Assembly (NCBI RefSeq): GCF_001644605.1
Contig: NZ_CP011388.1
Location: 3,314,501 to 3,378,500 of the forward strand
Length of the DNA stretch: 64,000 nucleotides
Source of the DNA: Paenibacillus swuensis
GTDB lineage: Bacteria; Bacillota; Bacilli; Paenibacillales; DY6
Reading direction: 5' to 3'
In this document: positions 43,708-53,856 of the stretch, one piece after another
How positions within the stretch are numbered: position 1 is the stretch's first letter
Layout of the letters: every line of letters begins with the position of its first letter
Program-made: the position numbers and the translations under genes
The notes under the pieces: model-generated
Told to the model about the DNA's origin: nothing
The model's database searches: none
Seen by the model: only the letters and a program-made list of their open reading frames with translations

Positions 43708-44454
43708 ATGCTGTACAAAGTTGAAGGTATCGTTATTCGCAGTATGGACTATGGTGAGGGCAACAAAATTATAACGATTTATTCTAAAACACACGGCAAA
43801 ATCGGAATCATGGCAAAAGGAGCAAAGAAGCTCAAAAGCCGACACGCTGGCGTAAGCCAGCTGTTTACATATGGTGAATTTATGTTTTATAAAACCAGCG
43901 GTCTGGGTTCTTTAAATCAAGGGGAAATTCTGACCGCGCATCACAAAATTCGCGGAGATCTTCATTTGGCCGCGTATGCTGCTTACCTGGTGGAGATGGT
44001 AGACCGGATGGTGGAGGACACAGAGGCCAGCGAGTTTCTTTTTGAGCAACTTAAAGCCGCATTAGACGCATTTGAAGAGGGAAAAGATCCTCAAATTATA
44101 GTACGTATGTTTGAGATGAAGATGCTGCATTTCTCTGGCGTCGCCCCTGTTTTGGATGCTTGCGTACATTGCGGCAGGGATGAACCTCCGTTCTCGCTTA
44201 GCCCCGGAATGGGCGGGTTATTATGCAGACTATGCAGATTGCGCGATCCTAGGGGGATTTCAGTAACAGAAGGGACCGTGAAGTTGTTGAATGTGTTCCA
44301 ACAGGTTGATTTACGACGATTGGGCAATATAACGGTCAAACATGAAACCCGTTTGCAACTTAAACAATGTATGCGTGCCTATATGGATATACATGTCAGT
44401 ATTCCGTTTCGATCTTTGCATTTCCTGGATCAGATGGATAAGTACGATATTTAA
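43708..44454 (+). CDS. recO: DNA repair protein RecO
   Basis: 248 aa from ATG 43708, which has GGGGGAAGG before it (43696-43704); an ATG 27 bp upstream lacks one. The N-terminal OB fold begins LYKVEGIVIRSMDYGEGNKI. The middle is helical. A zinc site is formed by CVHCG (near 152-156) and CRLCRLRD (near 173-180). RecO loads RecA onto SSB-coated DNA in the RecFOR pathway. The window also carries addAB and sbcCD, so several recombination factors for both gap and end repair lie within 27 kb. Confidence 0.94.
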   Translation: MLYKVEGIVIRSMDYGEGNKIITIYSKTHGKIGIMAKGAKKLKSRHAGVSQLFTYGEFMFYKTSGLGSLNQGEILTAHHKIRGDLHLAAYAAYLVEMVDRMVEDTEASEFLFEQLKAALDAFEEGKDPQIIVRMFEMKMLHFSGVAPVLDACVHCGRDEPPFSLSPGMGGLLCRLCRLRDPRGISVTEGTVKLLNVFQQVDLRRLGNITVKHETRLQLKQCMRAYMDIHVSIPFRSLHFLDQMDKYDI

Positions 44455-44526
44455 CATGAAGCAGTCTGTTTGACATCGTCTGAAGATTTAGTTATCATAA
44501 TGTAATCTAATGTGTAAACGAATAAG

Positions 44527-44742
44527 ACGCTATGAAGGAGAAAGTAACCGGATAAGGTTTGTTTAAGCGATCGGGGACCGTGCGAGCCCGAACAACCACC
44601 TGGTGAACACGGCACTCCGGAGTGTTCTCTGTAAGAAAGCGGGTCGAGAAGATGTATTCGGCCAATTAGGGTGGAACCGCGGGAATCAACAACTCTCGTC
44701 CCTATACCTGTACCGCAGGTGTATGGATGGGGGTTTTTTGTG
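44527..44742 (+). promoter_or_regulatory. Glycine-specific T-box riboswitch upstream of glyQS
   Basis: The T-box consensus AGGGTGGAACCGCG is at 44668-44681. Upstream, AAAGTAA and GGTGAACAC precede GGC followed by A at 44611-44613, the expected position and form of a glycine specifier codon in stem I. Downstream CCCTATACCTG (44700-44710) pairs with CAGGTGTA (44716-44723) and leads to TTTTTT (44734-44739), the terminator arm. Uncharged tRNA-Gly would pair with the T-box bulge and stop the terminator forming. The specifier position is my reading; the T-box itself is certain. Confidence 0.92.
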
Positions 44743-44776
44743 TCTGCAAGATTATATTTCGTAAAGGAGTCTTGTC

Positions 44777-45673
44777 ATGAATTTTCAACAAATTATTTTG
44801 ACCCTGCAGAACTTTTGGGCCGAACAGAAATGTATTATTGTTCAACCTTATGACACGGAGAAAGGCGCGGGTACAATGAACCCGATGACGTTCTTGCGCA
44901 GTATTGGTCCGGAGCCGTGGAATGTGGCCTATGTGGAGCCTTCCCGTCGTCCCGCAGATGGACGTTATGGCGAAAACCCGAACCGTTTGTATCAGCATCA
45001 TCAGTTTCAAGTGATCTTGAAGCCCTCCCCGGACAATATTCAGGAGCTTTATCTTGAAAGTCTGAAGCGTTTAGGCATTGATCCCCTGCAACATGATATC
45101 CGGTTTGTGGAAGATAACTGGGAATCACCTACGTTAGGCGCATGGGGATTGGGTTGGGAAGTGTGGCTTGACGGCATGGAGATTACCCAGTTCACGTATT
45201 TCCAGCAAGTCGGCGGCATTGATGCCAGTCCGGTGGCTGTAGAGATTACGTACGGATTGGAACGGATGGCTTCGTATATTCAAAATAAAGAGAATGTGTT
45301 TGATCTGGAATGGGTGGAAGGCATTACATACGGTGACGTCTTTCTGCAACCGGAATATGAGCATTCCAAATATACGTTTGAAGTGTCGGACGCCAAGATG
45401 CTTTTCGGGCTGTTTGCAACCTATGAAGAGGAAGCTCGACGCGCCCTGCAACAACAACTTGTATTTCCGGCCTACGACTATGTGTTGAAATGCTCCCATA
45501 CGTTCAATCTGCTGGATGCCCGGGGTGCCATTTCCGTGACGGAGCGTACCGGATACATTATGCGTGTTCGGAATCTGGCAAGGGAATGCGCAGCAACCTA
45601 TTTGGCAGAGCGGGAGCGTCTGGGCTTCCCGTTGCTGGCGAAGGCTGAGAAGGGAGTGGACGCGAATGCCTAA
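44777..45673 (+). CDS. glyQ: Glycyl-tRNA synthetase alpha subunit
   Basis: 298 aa. The alpha subunit of the bacterial alpha2-beta2 GlyRS holds the aminoacylation site. It starts [20 protein letters not shown] and includes [33 protein letters not shown] and [15 protein letters not shown], all diagnostic. TAAAGGAG at 44762-44769 precedes ATG 44777. Expression is controlled by the T-box riboswitch directly upstream. It overlaps glyS by 8 bp. Confidence 0.97.
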   Translation: MNFQQIILTLQNFWAEQKCIIVQPYDTEKGAGTMNPMTFLRSIGPEPWNVAYVEPSRRPADGRYGENPNRLYQHHQFQVILKPSPDNIQELYLESLKRLGIDPLQHDIRFVEDNWESPTLGAWGLGWEVWLDGMEITQFTYFQQVGGIDASPVAVEITYGLERMASYIQNKENVFDLEWVEGITYGDVFLQPEYEHSKYTFEVSDAKMLFGLFATYEEEARRALQQQLVFPAYDYVLKCSHTFNLLDARGAISVTERTGYIMRVRNLARECAATYLAERERLGFPLLAKAEKGVDANA

Positions 45674-47738
45674 AGATTTATTGCTTGAAATTGGCCTTGA
45701 GGAAGTACCGGCACGGTTTATCCGCGCGGCTATGGAGCAACTTAAGGAAAAGACCGTGAAATGGTTAAGCGAGGCGCGAATCGGTCACGGCGAGGTTAAG
45801 GCATATGCCACACCGCGGAGATTAGCTGTGTATATTCAAAGCGTTGAAGAGAAGCAAACCGATGTGAATGAGGAAGTTAAAGGACCCTCCCGCAAAATCG
45901 CTTTAGATGAAACTGGTGCGTGGAGCAAGGCGGCACAGGGTTTTGCCAGAAGCCAAGGGGTGGATCCGGAAAGCTTCTATTTCCAGGAACTTGGAGGCGT
46001 GGAATACATCTATGCCAAGAAGAGCAGTGTCGGTACAGCCACTTCATCGCTACTGAACGAAGCCCTGCCTGCCATCATTACTTCTATGACCTTTCCGAAG
46101 AATATGCGTTGGGGAGCTTGGGATCTTAAGTTTGTCCGGCCGATACGGTGGATGGTTGCCCTGTTTGGAGAGGAAGTCGTTCCGTTTGAAATTGCAGGAG
46201 TAAGCACGGGTCGTATTTCCCGGGGGCACCGCTTTCTGGGTAATGACACGGAAATTGGCTCTCCTTCCGCATATGCGGACACTCTGAAAGAGGAGTCTGT
46301 TTATGTGGATGTGGAAGAAAGACAGGGACTCATCCTGGAGGGAATCCAAAGTCTCTCCAAAGACAAAGGCTGGACCATATCTATTAAAGAGGATCTGCTG
46401 GAGGAAGTGCTCTTCCTTGTTGAATATCCAACTGTATTATTCGGTACGTTTGATCCCGATTTCCTGACCATTCCGCAAGATGTGCTTATCACATCCATGC
46501 GGGAGCACCAGCGTTATTTCCCGGTGCTGAATCATGATGGGGAATTGCTGCCCTATTTTGTAACGGTTCGAAATGGTAACGAGGTTGCATTGGAACAGGT
46601 CGCGAAAGGAAACGAGAAAGTGTTGCGCGCAAGGCTTTCCGATGCTCGTTTCTTCTACCGTGAAGATCAAAAGCTTCCCATCGCAACCGCCTTGGACAAA
46701 CTGGAAACGATTGTTTTCCACGAGGAACTGGGGACGGTCGCGGATAAGGTTCGTCGGATCGGTAAATTAGCCGGGATGTTATCCGGCATCATGAAGGTGG
46801 ATCAAGTAACTGCTTTTCATATTGAACGTACGGCTGCGATCTGTAAATTCGATTTGGTTACCCAGATGGTATATGAATTTCCGGAATTACAGGGCGTGAT
46901 GGGCGAAGATTACGCGCGTAAAGCGGGCGAGCCTGAGCCGGTGGCCAAAGGGATATTTGAACATTATCAACCTCGCTTCTCCGGTGACCAATCTCCCGCC
47001 TCACAGGTAGGCGCAATTGTAAGTATAGCGGATAAGCTGGATACCATTGTCGGTTGCTTTTCGATCGGAATCATTCCGACCGGTTCTCAAGATCCGTATG
47101 CCTTGCGTCGTCAAGCGGCAGGTATTGTGCAAATGATGCTGGATCACCCTACGGAGTGCACGCTTGCAGAAGCGTTCCGCGCAGCGCTAAGCGTACATCG
47201 TGATGCAGGGTTACTGAAGCGGGATGCGGAAGGTATCGAGAAGGATTTACACGATTTCTTCGGGCTTCGTGTCAAGAATGTCTTGTCAGAACAGGCAAGA
47301 TACGATGTGGTGGATGCCGTCCTGGCCAGCGGATATAACGATATCTCTTCCGTAGTACGCCGGGGTGAAGCGTTAATGGAGGCCGTGCAACAACCTGACT
47401 TTAAGATTACGGTAGAATCGTTTAATCGTGTAAATAACCTCGCAGGTAAAGCAACTGCCCATACCGTTGACGCGTCTTTATTTACAGAGTCTGTTGAACA
47501 TGATTTGTATACCCGCTGGCTCGAAATTCAAGGTCGTTATGAACACCTGCTTAATCAAGGCATGGAAGGACAAGCACTAGCTGCTTTGGCTGAGCTTAAG
47601 CCCGCCGTTACCGCTTATTTTGACAAAGTGATGGTTATGGCTGATGATGACAACATTCGTTCTAACCGGTTAGCGACGTTACACGCGATATCCGGCGGAT
47701 TGAAGAAATTCGCGGATTTCTCCAAGCTGGTCTGGTAA
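45666..47738 (+). CDS. glyS: Glycyl-tRNA synthetase beta subunit
   Basis: 690 aa from ATG 45666, with AAGGGAG at 45651-45657; the frame is open upstream inside glyQ but without a site. It begins [18 protein letters not shown], and contains [21 protein letters not shown] and the HD-like segment [19 protein letters not shown], as in the beta subunit, whose C-terminal anticodon-binding-like domain helps bind tRNA-Gly. It ends in a short gap of 10 bp before the ppsR-type gene. There is no ccpN between them, unlike in B. subtilis. Confidence 0.97.
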   Translation: MPKDLLLEIGLEEVPARFIRAAMEQLKEKTVKWLSEARIGHGEVKAYATPRRLAVYIQSVEEKQTDVNEEVKGPSRKIALDETGAWSKAAQGFARSQGVDPESFYFQELGGVEYIYAKKSSVGTATSSLLNEALPAIITSMTFPKNMRWGAWDLKFVRPIRWMVALFGEEVVPFEIAGVSTGRISRGHRFLGNDTEIGSPSAYADTLKEESVYVDVEERQGLILEGIQSLSKDKGWTISIKEDLLEEVLFLVEYPTVLFGTFDPDFLTIPQDVLITSMREHQRYFPVLNHDGELLPYFVTVRNGNEVALEQVAKGNEKVLRARLSDARFFYREDQKLPIATALDKLETIVFHEELGTVADKVRRIGKLAGMLSGIMKVDQVTAFHIERTAAICKFDLVTQMVYEFPELQGVMGEDYARKAGEPEPVAKGIFEHYQPRFSGDQSPASQVGAIVSIADKLDTIVGCFSIGIIPTGSQDPYALRRQAAGIVQMMLDHPTECTLAEAFRAALSVHRDAGLLKRDAEGIEKDLHDFFGLRVKNVLSEQARYDVVDAVLASGYNDISSVVRRGEALMEAVQQPDFKITVESFNRVNNLAGKATAHTVDASLFTESVEHDLYTRWLEIQGRYEHLLNQGMEGQALAALAELKPAVTAYFDKVMVMADDDNIRSNRLATLHAISGGLKKFADFSKLVW

Positions 47739-47748
47739 GAAAGGAGAG

Positions 47749-48567
47749 ATGAAGTTGGACAATGTCGTGTTCGCTCCTGTTGTCTATGTGTTATCCGATT
47801 CAGCCGGAGATACGGGAGATTCGGTAGTGAGGGCTGCGGCAGCGCAGTTCTATCCCGTACAAGTGAATATTCGCCGTACACCCTACATTCTCGATCGTTC
47901 GGACGTGGATAAGGCCATCGAGGCTGTACTAAGAGACAAAGCCATCATTTTGTTCACATTAGTAGTTCCGGAGATGAGAGACTATGTGATTGAACAAGCG
48001 ATGAAGTACAGTATTCCATATATTGATACTCTGGGGCCGGTCATTTCATCATTGGAACGCATCATAGGCCAGGAATCCAGACATAAGCCCGGGCTCATCC
48101 ACGAACTGAATGAAGATTATTTCAAAAAGGTCGAGGCGGTCGAATTCGCGGTTAAATATGATGACGGACGCGATCCGATGGGGGTGCTGAAGGCGGACAT
48201 TGTTCTGGTCGGTGTATCCCGCACTTCCAAAACACCGCTTTCCATGTATCTTGCTTACAAAAAATTTAAGGTCGCTAACGTCCCGCTTGTTCCGGAACTG
48301 AAGCCTCCGAATGAATTATTTACGATTGCCAAACGTAAAATCATCGGACTTACGATTAATCCGGATAAGCTGAATCAAATTCGAATTGAACGGTTAAAAG
48401 CTTTAGGACTCGCCGGTGATGCCAATTACGCCAATGTGAATCGTATTGTAAGCGAATTGGAATATTCACAACGCATTATGGAGAGATTGGGTTGTGAAGT
48501 TCTGGATGTCTCAAGCAGAGCTGTAGAAGAGACGGCAAGTGTTATTATTGATATGATGAGATCCTAG
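47749..48567 (+). CDS. PPDK/PEP synthase regulatory protein (PpsR/YqfL-type)
   Basis: 272 aa from ATG 47749 (AAAGGAGAG at 47739-47747). A DUF299 bifunctional kinase-phosphorylase. It begins VYVLSDSAGDTGDSVVRAA and has the P-loop-like GVSRTSKTPLSMYLAYKKFK near 154-173. Such proteins phosphorylate with ADP and dephosphorylate with phosphate the conserved Thr of pyruvate phosphate dikinase or PEP synthase. In B. subtilis the homologue YqfL acts with the repressor CcpN, encoded just upstream; that repressor gene is absent here. Confidence 0.93.
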   Translation: MKLDNVVFAPVVYVLSDSAGDTGDSVVRAAAAQFYPVQVNIRRTPYILDRSDVDKAIEAVLRDKAIILFTLVVPEMRDYVIEQAMKYSIPYIDTLGPVISSLERIIGQESRHKPGLIHELNEDYFKKVEAVEFAVKYDDGRDPMGVLKADIVLVGVSRTSKTPLSMYLAYKKFKVANVPLVPELKPPNELFTIAKRKIIGLTINPDKLNQIRIERLKALGLAGDANYANVNRIVSELEYSQRIMERLGCEVLDVSSRAVEETASVIIDMMRS

Positions 48568-48637
48568 AAAAGAAGGACTTCACCCTCTGTTTCTCGTATA
48601 TAACACATATGGATTCCAATACTAAGGCAAGATATGG

Positions 48638-49117
48638 GTGATGATTATTTCCAGCAATACAGGTACGGGCAGAATTCTGGTTGATGCGGATGCTTGTCCC
48701 GTTAAGCAGGAAATCGTTTCAGCGGGAGCCTCATTTGGAGCGGAAGTTTGGATGATTGCTTCCTATGACCATCGGCTTAAAGAAATGGCCGGTGTTCATA
48801 ATGTGCAGGTCGACCGTTCGGATCAGTCTGTTGACCTCTACATCGCCAATCAATTGCGCCCGGGGGATGTGCTGGTTACGCAGGACTTTGGTCTTGCGAC
48901 GATCGGACTTGCCAAACGTGCCGTGGTACTTTCCAACCGGGGACAAAGATATACGGATCTCACGATGGATTTCTTATTGGAAACGAGACATGAGCAAGCC
49001 AAAAAAAGGCGTGGCGGTATGCGTTCCAGAGGACCCAAACCGATGACGGATGAAGATCGCAAACATTTTCTACAAACTTTGACAAAAGTTTTGACTAACA
49101 TGCAGGAAAATAAATGA
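48638..49117 (+). CDS. YaiI/YqxD-family (DUF188) protein
   Basis: 159 aa from GTG 48638; ATG 48641 is the next codon and equally possible. The family core begins ILVDADACPVKQEIV, followed by VTQDFGLATIGLAKRAVVLS and then LTMDFLLETRHEQAKKR and RRGGMRSRGPKPMTDEDRK. DUF188 proteins have a PIN/NYN-type nuclease-like fold with conserved Asp residues (DADACP, QDFGLA), which suggests a nuclease, but no activity is established. It lies just before dnaG, as does yqxD in B. subtilis. Confidence 0.92.
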   Translation: MMIISSNTGTGRILVDADACPVKQEIVSAGASFGAEVWMIASYDHRLKEMAGVHNVQVDRSDQSVDLYIANQLRPGDVLVTQDFGLATIGLAKRAVVLSNRGQRYTDLTMDFLLETRHEQAKKRRGGMRSRGPKPMTDEDRKHFLQTLTKVLTNMQENK

Positions 49118-49162
49118 TAACAGCGAATAGTATTACGTGTTTATTCCAATGTAGGTGATAAG

Positions 49163-50986
49163 GTGAGTAACGGAAGTATACCGGATGAAGTTATTGAAGC
49201 CGTCCTTAAACACCATGATATTGTGGATACCGTCGGTAAGTATGTTCACCTTAGCAAGAATGGCAAATATATGAAGGGGCTGTGCCCATTTCATTCCGAA
49301 AAGACGCCTTCATTCACGGTGACACCTGAAAAACAAATTTTTAAATGTTATGGATGCGGGGCCGGCGGGAACTCCATCGGTTTTATAATGCAGATTGAAG
49401 GTTATAGTTTTCCTGAGGCTGTACGAGCTATGGCTGAAGATGCTGAGGTTAATGTTCAGTGGGAAGACGCTACAGCCGAGCAAACCGAGAAGCAGAAGGA
49501 ACGGCAGAAGTTGTTGGACGCTTACGATCTGGCATCGCGCATGTACCACTTTCTGCTTAAGAACACGGAGCATGGCCGAGAGGCGATGGATTACTTGAAA
49601 GGCAGGGGCTTTTCCGACAAGCTGATTGATCATTTTCAGATCGGCTATGCGCCCCCGCAGTGGGATACGTTATCACGGCAATTAACCAAACGGGAATTTC
49701 CGATGGAGTTAATGAAGCAAGGCGGATTATTGCTTTCCCGTAACGACGGAAGTCCATATGATCTGTTCCGCGACCGAATTATGTTTCCCATTTGGGATGC
49801 CCGGGGGCGGGTTGTGGCTTTTGGCGGACGAATTCTGGGAGAAGGCGGACCCAAGTATTTAAACTCTTCGGAATCGTCCTTATTTCATAAGAGTCGAACG
49901 CTGTATAATTTTAATCATGCACGACCGACGATCCGAAAAAGCAGAGAACTTGTACTTTTTGAAGGGTATGTCGATGTGATTAAAGCTTGGGACGCAGGGA
50001 TTCACAACGGTGTGGCTACGATGGGTACGTCGCTCACGGAAGAGAATGCATTCATGATGCATAAGAATGTAGACCGGATCATCCTTTGTTATGATGGAGA
50101 TGATGCAGGCAGGGCCGCTGCTTATAAGAATTTGTCATTACTCGAGAAGTCCGGCTGCGAAGTCAAAGTTGCTCTGCTGCCGGATCGAATGGATCCGGAT
50201 GAGTATATCGGGGCGCATGGAGGAGAGCGGTTTGTACGTGAGGTCATCCATGATGCTGTCACATCTCTGAAATTTAAGCTAATATATCTTCGAAAGAATC
50301 ATATACTCATAGAAGATACAGGGCGGATTAAATATATTCAAGAAGCCTTAAAGTTAATTGCTCCACTTCATTCACCTATGGAAAGGGAACATTACCTTAA
50401 AGAGCTTGCGGAAGAATTTGACCAAAGCCCTGAAACTTTGAAACAAGAGCTGCATCAAATCCGCTTGGAAATGCAAAAGTTAGGCACGGGCGGGGATAAT
50501 CTTGACAATCCGTGGAATAATGTTATGAATGAAAAGCGTGTTGAACCTAAGACACCCTCATTATTACCGGCCTATCATAACGCGGAACGAAAGCTATTGG
50601 CGATGATGATTCATGACGCCGAAGTCGCCGAATACGTGCAACCACGTCTCGGAGATCAGTTTAACGTGGAAGTTCACGCAGCCCTTGCTGCTTACTTATA
50701 TGCTTATTACGCTCAAGGCAAGGAGCCGGACCCAAGTAAATATATGTCCACACTTCAAGATGATCTTCTGGAGAGGGCGGCAAGCGGAATTTTGATGCTT
50801 GAATTCGATCATGGCGCCGTCTTTCAGGTTATAGATGATTATATCAGAGAGATTAAGAAATTCCCCCGGATGGCCGCGAGTGAACGGCTTAAAGAAGAGA
50901 TGCACCGTGCCGAGCGGGCAGGGGACTTTATCAAAGCTGCACAAATTGCAAGTGAGATTATAACCCTAGAGAGACAACAGAAGTAA
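49163..50986 (+). CDS. dnaG: DNA primase
   Basis: 607 aa from GTG 49163. The N-terminal zinc ribbon is CPFHSEKTPSFTV...KCYGCG (C41, H44, C62, C65). The TOPRIM catalytic core has FEGYVDVIKAWDAG near 268 and YDGDDAGRAAAYK near 311, which bind the metals used to make RNA primers. The C-terminal part, which contacts DnaB helicase, is helical. It starts 45 bp after the YqxD-type gene and is followed 37 bp later by rpoD, so the macromolecular-synthesis order dnaG-rpoD is retained. Confidence 0.96.
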   Translation: MSNGSIPDEVIEAVLKHHDIVDTVGKYVHLSKNGKYMKGLCPFHSEKTPSFTVTPEKQIFKCYGCGAGGNSIGFIMQIEGYSFPEAVRAMAEDAEVNVQWEDATAEQTEKQKERQKLLDAYDLASRMYHFLLKNTEHGREAMDYLKGRGFSDKLIDHFQIGYAPPQWDTLSRQLTKREFPMELMKQGGLLLSRNDGSPYDLFRDRIMFPIWDARGRVVAFGGRILGEGGPKYLNSSESSLFHKSRTLYNFNHARPTIRKSRELVLFEGYVDVIKAWDAGIHNGVATMGTSLTEENAFMMHKNVDRIILCYDGDDAGRAAAYKNLSLLEKSGCEVKVALLPDRMDPDEYIGAHGGERFVREVIHDAVTSLKFKLIYLRKNHILIEDTGRIKYIQEALKLIAPLHSPMEREHYLKELAEEFDQSPETLKQELHQIRLEMQKLGTGGDNLDNPWNNVMNEKRVEPKTPSLLPAYHNAERKLLAMMIHDAEVAEYVQPRLGDQFNVEVHAALAAYLYAYYAQGKEPDPSKYMSTLQDDLLERAASGILMLEFDHGAVFQVIDDYIREIKKFPRMAASERLKEEMHRAERAGDFIKAAQIASEIITLERQQK

Positions 50987-51023
50987 TTAGCGCAGTAAAG
51001 TTCTAGGGAGGAGGAGTCAAGTT

Positions 51024-52148
51024 ATGGCGAATGACCAACATACGGAATTGGAAAATGAACTAACACTGGAGCAAGTGAAAGATCAGTTAATCGAGATTGG
51101 CAAGAAACGTTCGTCGTTGACTTACAAGAACATCATGGAGAGAATGGCGGGCTTTGATCAGGATGCCGAGCAAATGGATGAGTTCTTTGAGCAGTTGGCG
51201 GATATCGGTATCGAGGTTGTGAATGAAAACGATGATGAAATGTCTCCCAACAATGATGATCCTGACAGGGAACCGGATGAATTTAACTTCGACGATGATT
51301 TGACGCTTCCGCCGGGCATCAAGATTAATGACCCGGTGAGAATGTACCTCAAGGAAATCGGACGGGTTCCGTTGTTGTCCGCCGACGATGAGGTTGAATT
51401 GGCCAAGCGTATTCTTAAAGGGGATGAAGAGGCGAAGCGCCGATTAGCTGAAGCTAATTTACGTCTTGTTGTTTCCATCGCCAAGCGTTATGTGGGACGC
51501 GGCATGTTATTCCTTGATTTAATTCAAGAAGGTAATATGGGTCTCATTAAAGCTGTCGAGAAGTTCGACCACGCCAAAGGCTTTAAATTCAGTACCTATG
51601 CAACTTGGTGGATTCGTCAGGCCATCACACGCGCCATTGCCGATCAGGCAAGAACGATCCGGATCCCTGTGCATATGGTGGAGACCATCAATAAGCTGAT
51701 TCGCGTATCTCGTCAGCTTCTGCAAGAATTCGGCCGGGAGCCTTCGCCGGAGGAAATTGCTGCTGAAATGGAGCTAAGTACAGAAAAAGTGCGGGAGATT
51801 ATGAAGATTGCGCAGGAACCCGTATCGTTGGAAACCCCAATCGGAGAAGAAGACGATTCGCACCTGGGCGATTTCATTGAAGATCAGGAAGCGCTGGCCC
51901 CGGCAGACGCGGCTGCTTATGAGTTGTTGAAGGAGCAGCTGGAGGATGTGCTGGATACGTTAACAGAACGCGAGGAGAATGTACTTCGTTTGCGTTTCGG
52001 TCTGGATGACGGAAGAACACGTACGTTGGAAGAGGTAGGCAAGGTATTCGGTGTCACCCGTGAGCGTATCCGTCAGATTGAGGCTAAAGCGCTTCGCAAG
52101 CTTAGACATCCTAGCCGCAGTAAACGCCTGAAAGATTTCTTAGAATAA
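51024..52148 (+). CDS. rpoD: Primary sigma factor SigA
   Basis: 374 aa (GGGAGGAGG at 51006-51014). Region 1.1 is acidic and N-terminal ([19 protein letters not shown]). Region 1.2-2.4 spans [16 protein letters not shown] to [20 protein letters not shown], including the -10 recognition helix. Region 4 ends with [20 protein letters not shown] and the helix [16 protein letters not shown]. It is the housekeeping sigma factor of RNA polymerase. A strong terminator follows, so it ends the dnaG-rpoD unit. No visible abnormality. Confidence 0.97.
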   Translation: MANDQHTELENELTLEQVKDQLIEIGKKRSSLTYKNIMERMAGFDQDAEQMDEFFEQLADIGIEVVNENDDEMSPNNDDPDREPDEFNFDDDLTLPPGIKINDPVRMYLKEIGRVPLLSADDEVELAKRILKGDEEAKRRLAEANLRLVVSIAKRYVGRGMLFLDLIQEGNMGLIKAVEKFDHAKGFKFSTYATWWIRQAITRAIADQARTIRIPVHMVETINKLIRVSRQLLQEFGREPSPEEIAAEMELSTEKVREIMKIAQEPVSLETPIGEEDDSHLGDFIEDQEALAPADAAAYELLKEQLEDVLDTLTEREENVLRLRFGLDDGRTRTLEEVGKVFGVTRERIRQIEAKALRKLRHPSRSKRLKDFLE

Positions 52149-52161
52149 AGTTCGGTTTCAT

Positions 52162-52210
52162 AGACCTTTCTGCTTGCAGCTTATGCTTGCAGTAAGGTCT
52201 TTTTTCTGGG
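52162..52210 (+). terminator. Rho-independent terminator after rpoD
   Basis: AGACCTT (52162-52168) pairs with AAGGTCT (52194-52200), with an inner CTGC/GCAG pair, followed by TTTTTT. The stem is long and the U-run perfect. Confidence 0.88.
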
Positions 52211-52259
52211 GAATACAATGTAAATTATACGGCCGGTTCGCCGGGTTGGAGTGAAATCA

Positions 52260-53087
52260 ATGGATGTGGAGAAGCGCACGTTAATCGTTCGCGAGATTGA
52301 GCATTGGCGCCGAAGCAAGCTGCTTCCGGAGCAATATTGCGACTTTCTGTTAAATCTCTATAGGGATGAAGAAGTGAACAAGGACTCAGAGGTATTCGGA
52401 ATCTCCACTAAATTTGTTCAGAACAGCTCCTGGCTTGGTTGGCTTCTTTCATTTGGGGTAATTTCCTTAATTTGTTTTATTGCTCTTCATTTTAACTCTT
52501 TTGCATTGTCAATGCAAATGGCTGTCATTGGTGCGGCTGTTGTTATTTTATATTGTGCAGGAATGATATGGAGAACCAGGAAAAGGACCTTGGCCGTCAT
52601 GTTATTCGGTGCCGGCAGTATACTCATGCTCTGGTTTGGTATACACTTTCTAACAATCAGCGGTTATGCTGAAGGACATCTGACGGCATTGTATATAGCC
52701 ATATGCGGTTTGCTCTGGATTGTGCTTGGCATTACACTCGTCTTACCGTTTCTGCATCTTTGCGGCTGGTTAGGACTGGTACTTGCTTACGGATGGTGGA
52801 TTCATCTTGAATCCGTTTCAGAATCGATGTGGATACACGAACTGTATTGGATCCCTGCAGGTTTCTTCTTATGTTGGTTAGCCTGGCTTGTACATCATCG
52901 GTCCAAATCAACTTCCGGTGTTTTGTTAATGGCTGGGGGGCTTCTGTGGCTGATGCCTCAACTATATCAGTTACTTGTGGAACAAGCGGTGGAGTCTCAT
53001 ATTCAGTGGATCGGCTTTGGTAAGTTGCTTCTGGCCGGATTGATTTTATTTGTATCACGAAAAAAATGGACAGAATGGGTTGCATAA
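52260..53087 (+). CDS. DUF2157-like multi-pass membrane protein
   Basis: 275 aa from ATG 52260; a GTG 9 bp upstream lies within the likely ribosome site GGAG (52246-52249). The N-terminal 45 residues are soluble and helical (VREIEHWRRSKLLPEQYCDF), the DUF2157-like start; about eight membrane helices follow (residues 60-270). It is hydrophobic overall with few charged residues. Function is unknown. It overlaps no neighbour but sits 1 bp from trmK, so the two are probably cotranscribed. In B. subtilis this place between sigA and trmK has different genes. Confidence 0.72.
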   Translation: MDVEKRTLIVREIEHWRRSKLLPEQYCDFLLNLYRDEEVNKDSEVFGISTKFVQNSSWLGWLLSFGVISLICFIALHFNSFALSMQMAVIGAAVVILYCAGMIWRTRKRTLAVMLFGAGSILMLWFGIHFLTISGYAEGHLTALYIAICGLLWIVLGITLVLPFLHLCGWLGLVLAYGWWIHLESVSESMWIHELYWIPAGFFLCWLAWLVHHRSKSTSGVLLMAGGLLWLMPQLYQLLVEQAVESHIQWIGFGKLLLAGLILFVSRKKWTEWVA

Positions 53088-53088
53088 A

Positions 53089-53856
53089 ATGACGGTTAAA
53101 CTTTCACAACGATTATTAACAATTGCACATCAAGTGCCCGCAGGCAGCAAAGTAGCGGATATCGGTTCAGACCATGCCTTGCTTCCGACCTACTTGGTAC
53201 AAAGCGGAAAGGTACATTATGCCGTAGCGGGAGAAGTAAATAAGGGGCCTTATGAGGCGGCGAAGAAGCAAGTAGAGGACGCCCGGCTGGAGCAAATGAT
53301 AGCGGTGCGCCAAGGCGACGGACTATCCGTTCTCGAAGCCGGGGAAGTTGATACGATAACGATCGCGGGGATGGGCGGAAGTCTAATTGTTTCGATCCTT
53401 TCCGCGCTGCCCGAGAAGTTGAAAGGTGTTCAGACCTTAGTGCTGCAACCTAATGTGGCGGAAGATCAGGTCCGGCAATGGCTGCGGGATAACGGTTGGT
53501 TTCTGACCGATGAACACATTCTTGAGGAAGATAAGAAGATTTATGAGGTACTTACAGCTGTAAAGAAAGACCATGCCGATACGCATAACGCCAACCTTTA
53601 TGATGAAAGCCGTGAACTTCCATGCGGTCTGCGTCTGACGCCGGAGCAAGTGATTAGTTTTGGGCCCTATCTGATCCGGAAAGCGGATGCCGTGTTTATG
53701 TCCAAGTGGGAACACGAATTGGATAAGTTGAACCGTATCCAAGGGACCGTAGAGCAATCCAAGCTGGAGAGCTCCAAGAAAAAGGCAGAGGAACTTGCAG
53801 CCCAAATCCAGGGAATCGGGGAGGTACTCGCATGCTTGCGAAAGGGCAGACTGTAA
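53089..53856 (+). CDS. trmK: tRNA (adenine-22-N1)-methyltransferase
   Basis: 255 aa from ATG 53089, directly after the previous stop; the open frame upstream belongs to the other gene. The SAM motif is VADIGSDHALLPTYL near 20-34, and TITIAGMGGSLIVSIL near 91-106 is the TrmK-specific stretch (GMGG). LVLQPNVAEDQVRQWLRDNG supplies the catalytic-loop Pro-Asn. TrmK methylates N1 of A22 in certain tRNAs of Gram-positive bacteria. It overlaps the next gene by 25 bp, as in yqfN-yqfO. Confidence 0.94.
   Translation: MTVKLSQRLLTIAHQVPAGSKVADIGSDHALLPTYLVQSGKVHYAVAGEVNKGPYEAAKKQVEDARLEQMIAVRQGDGLSVLEAGEVDTITIAGMGGSLIVSILSALPEKLKGVQTLVLQPNVAEDQVRQWLRDNGWFLTDEHILEEDKKIYEVLTAVKKDHADTHNANLYDESRELPCGLRLTPEQVISFGPYLIRKADAVFMSKWEHELDKLNRIQGTVEQSKLESSKKKAEELAAQIQGIGEVLACLRKGRL

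Noticed and set aside
45564-45665. Longer glyS and other longer N-termini (mtaB at 5660, thiI at 61271, trmK at 53050, yqfC at 36198)
   Set aside because: The extensions overlap upstream genes or signals, have no ribosome site and are not part of the conserved proteins; inner starts with good sites were used.
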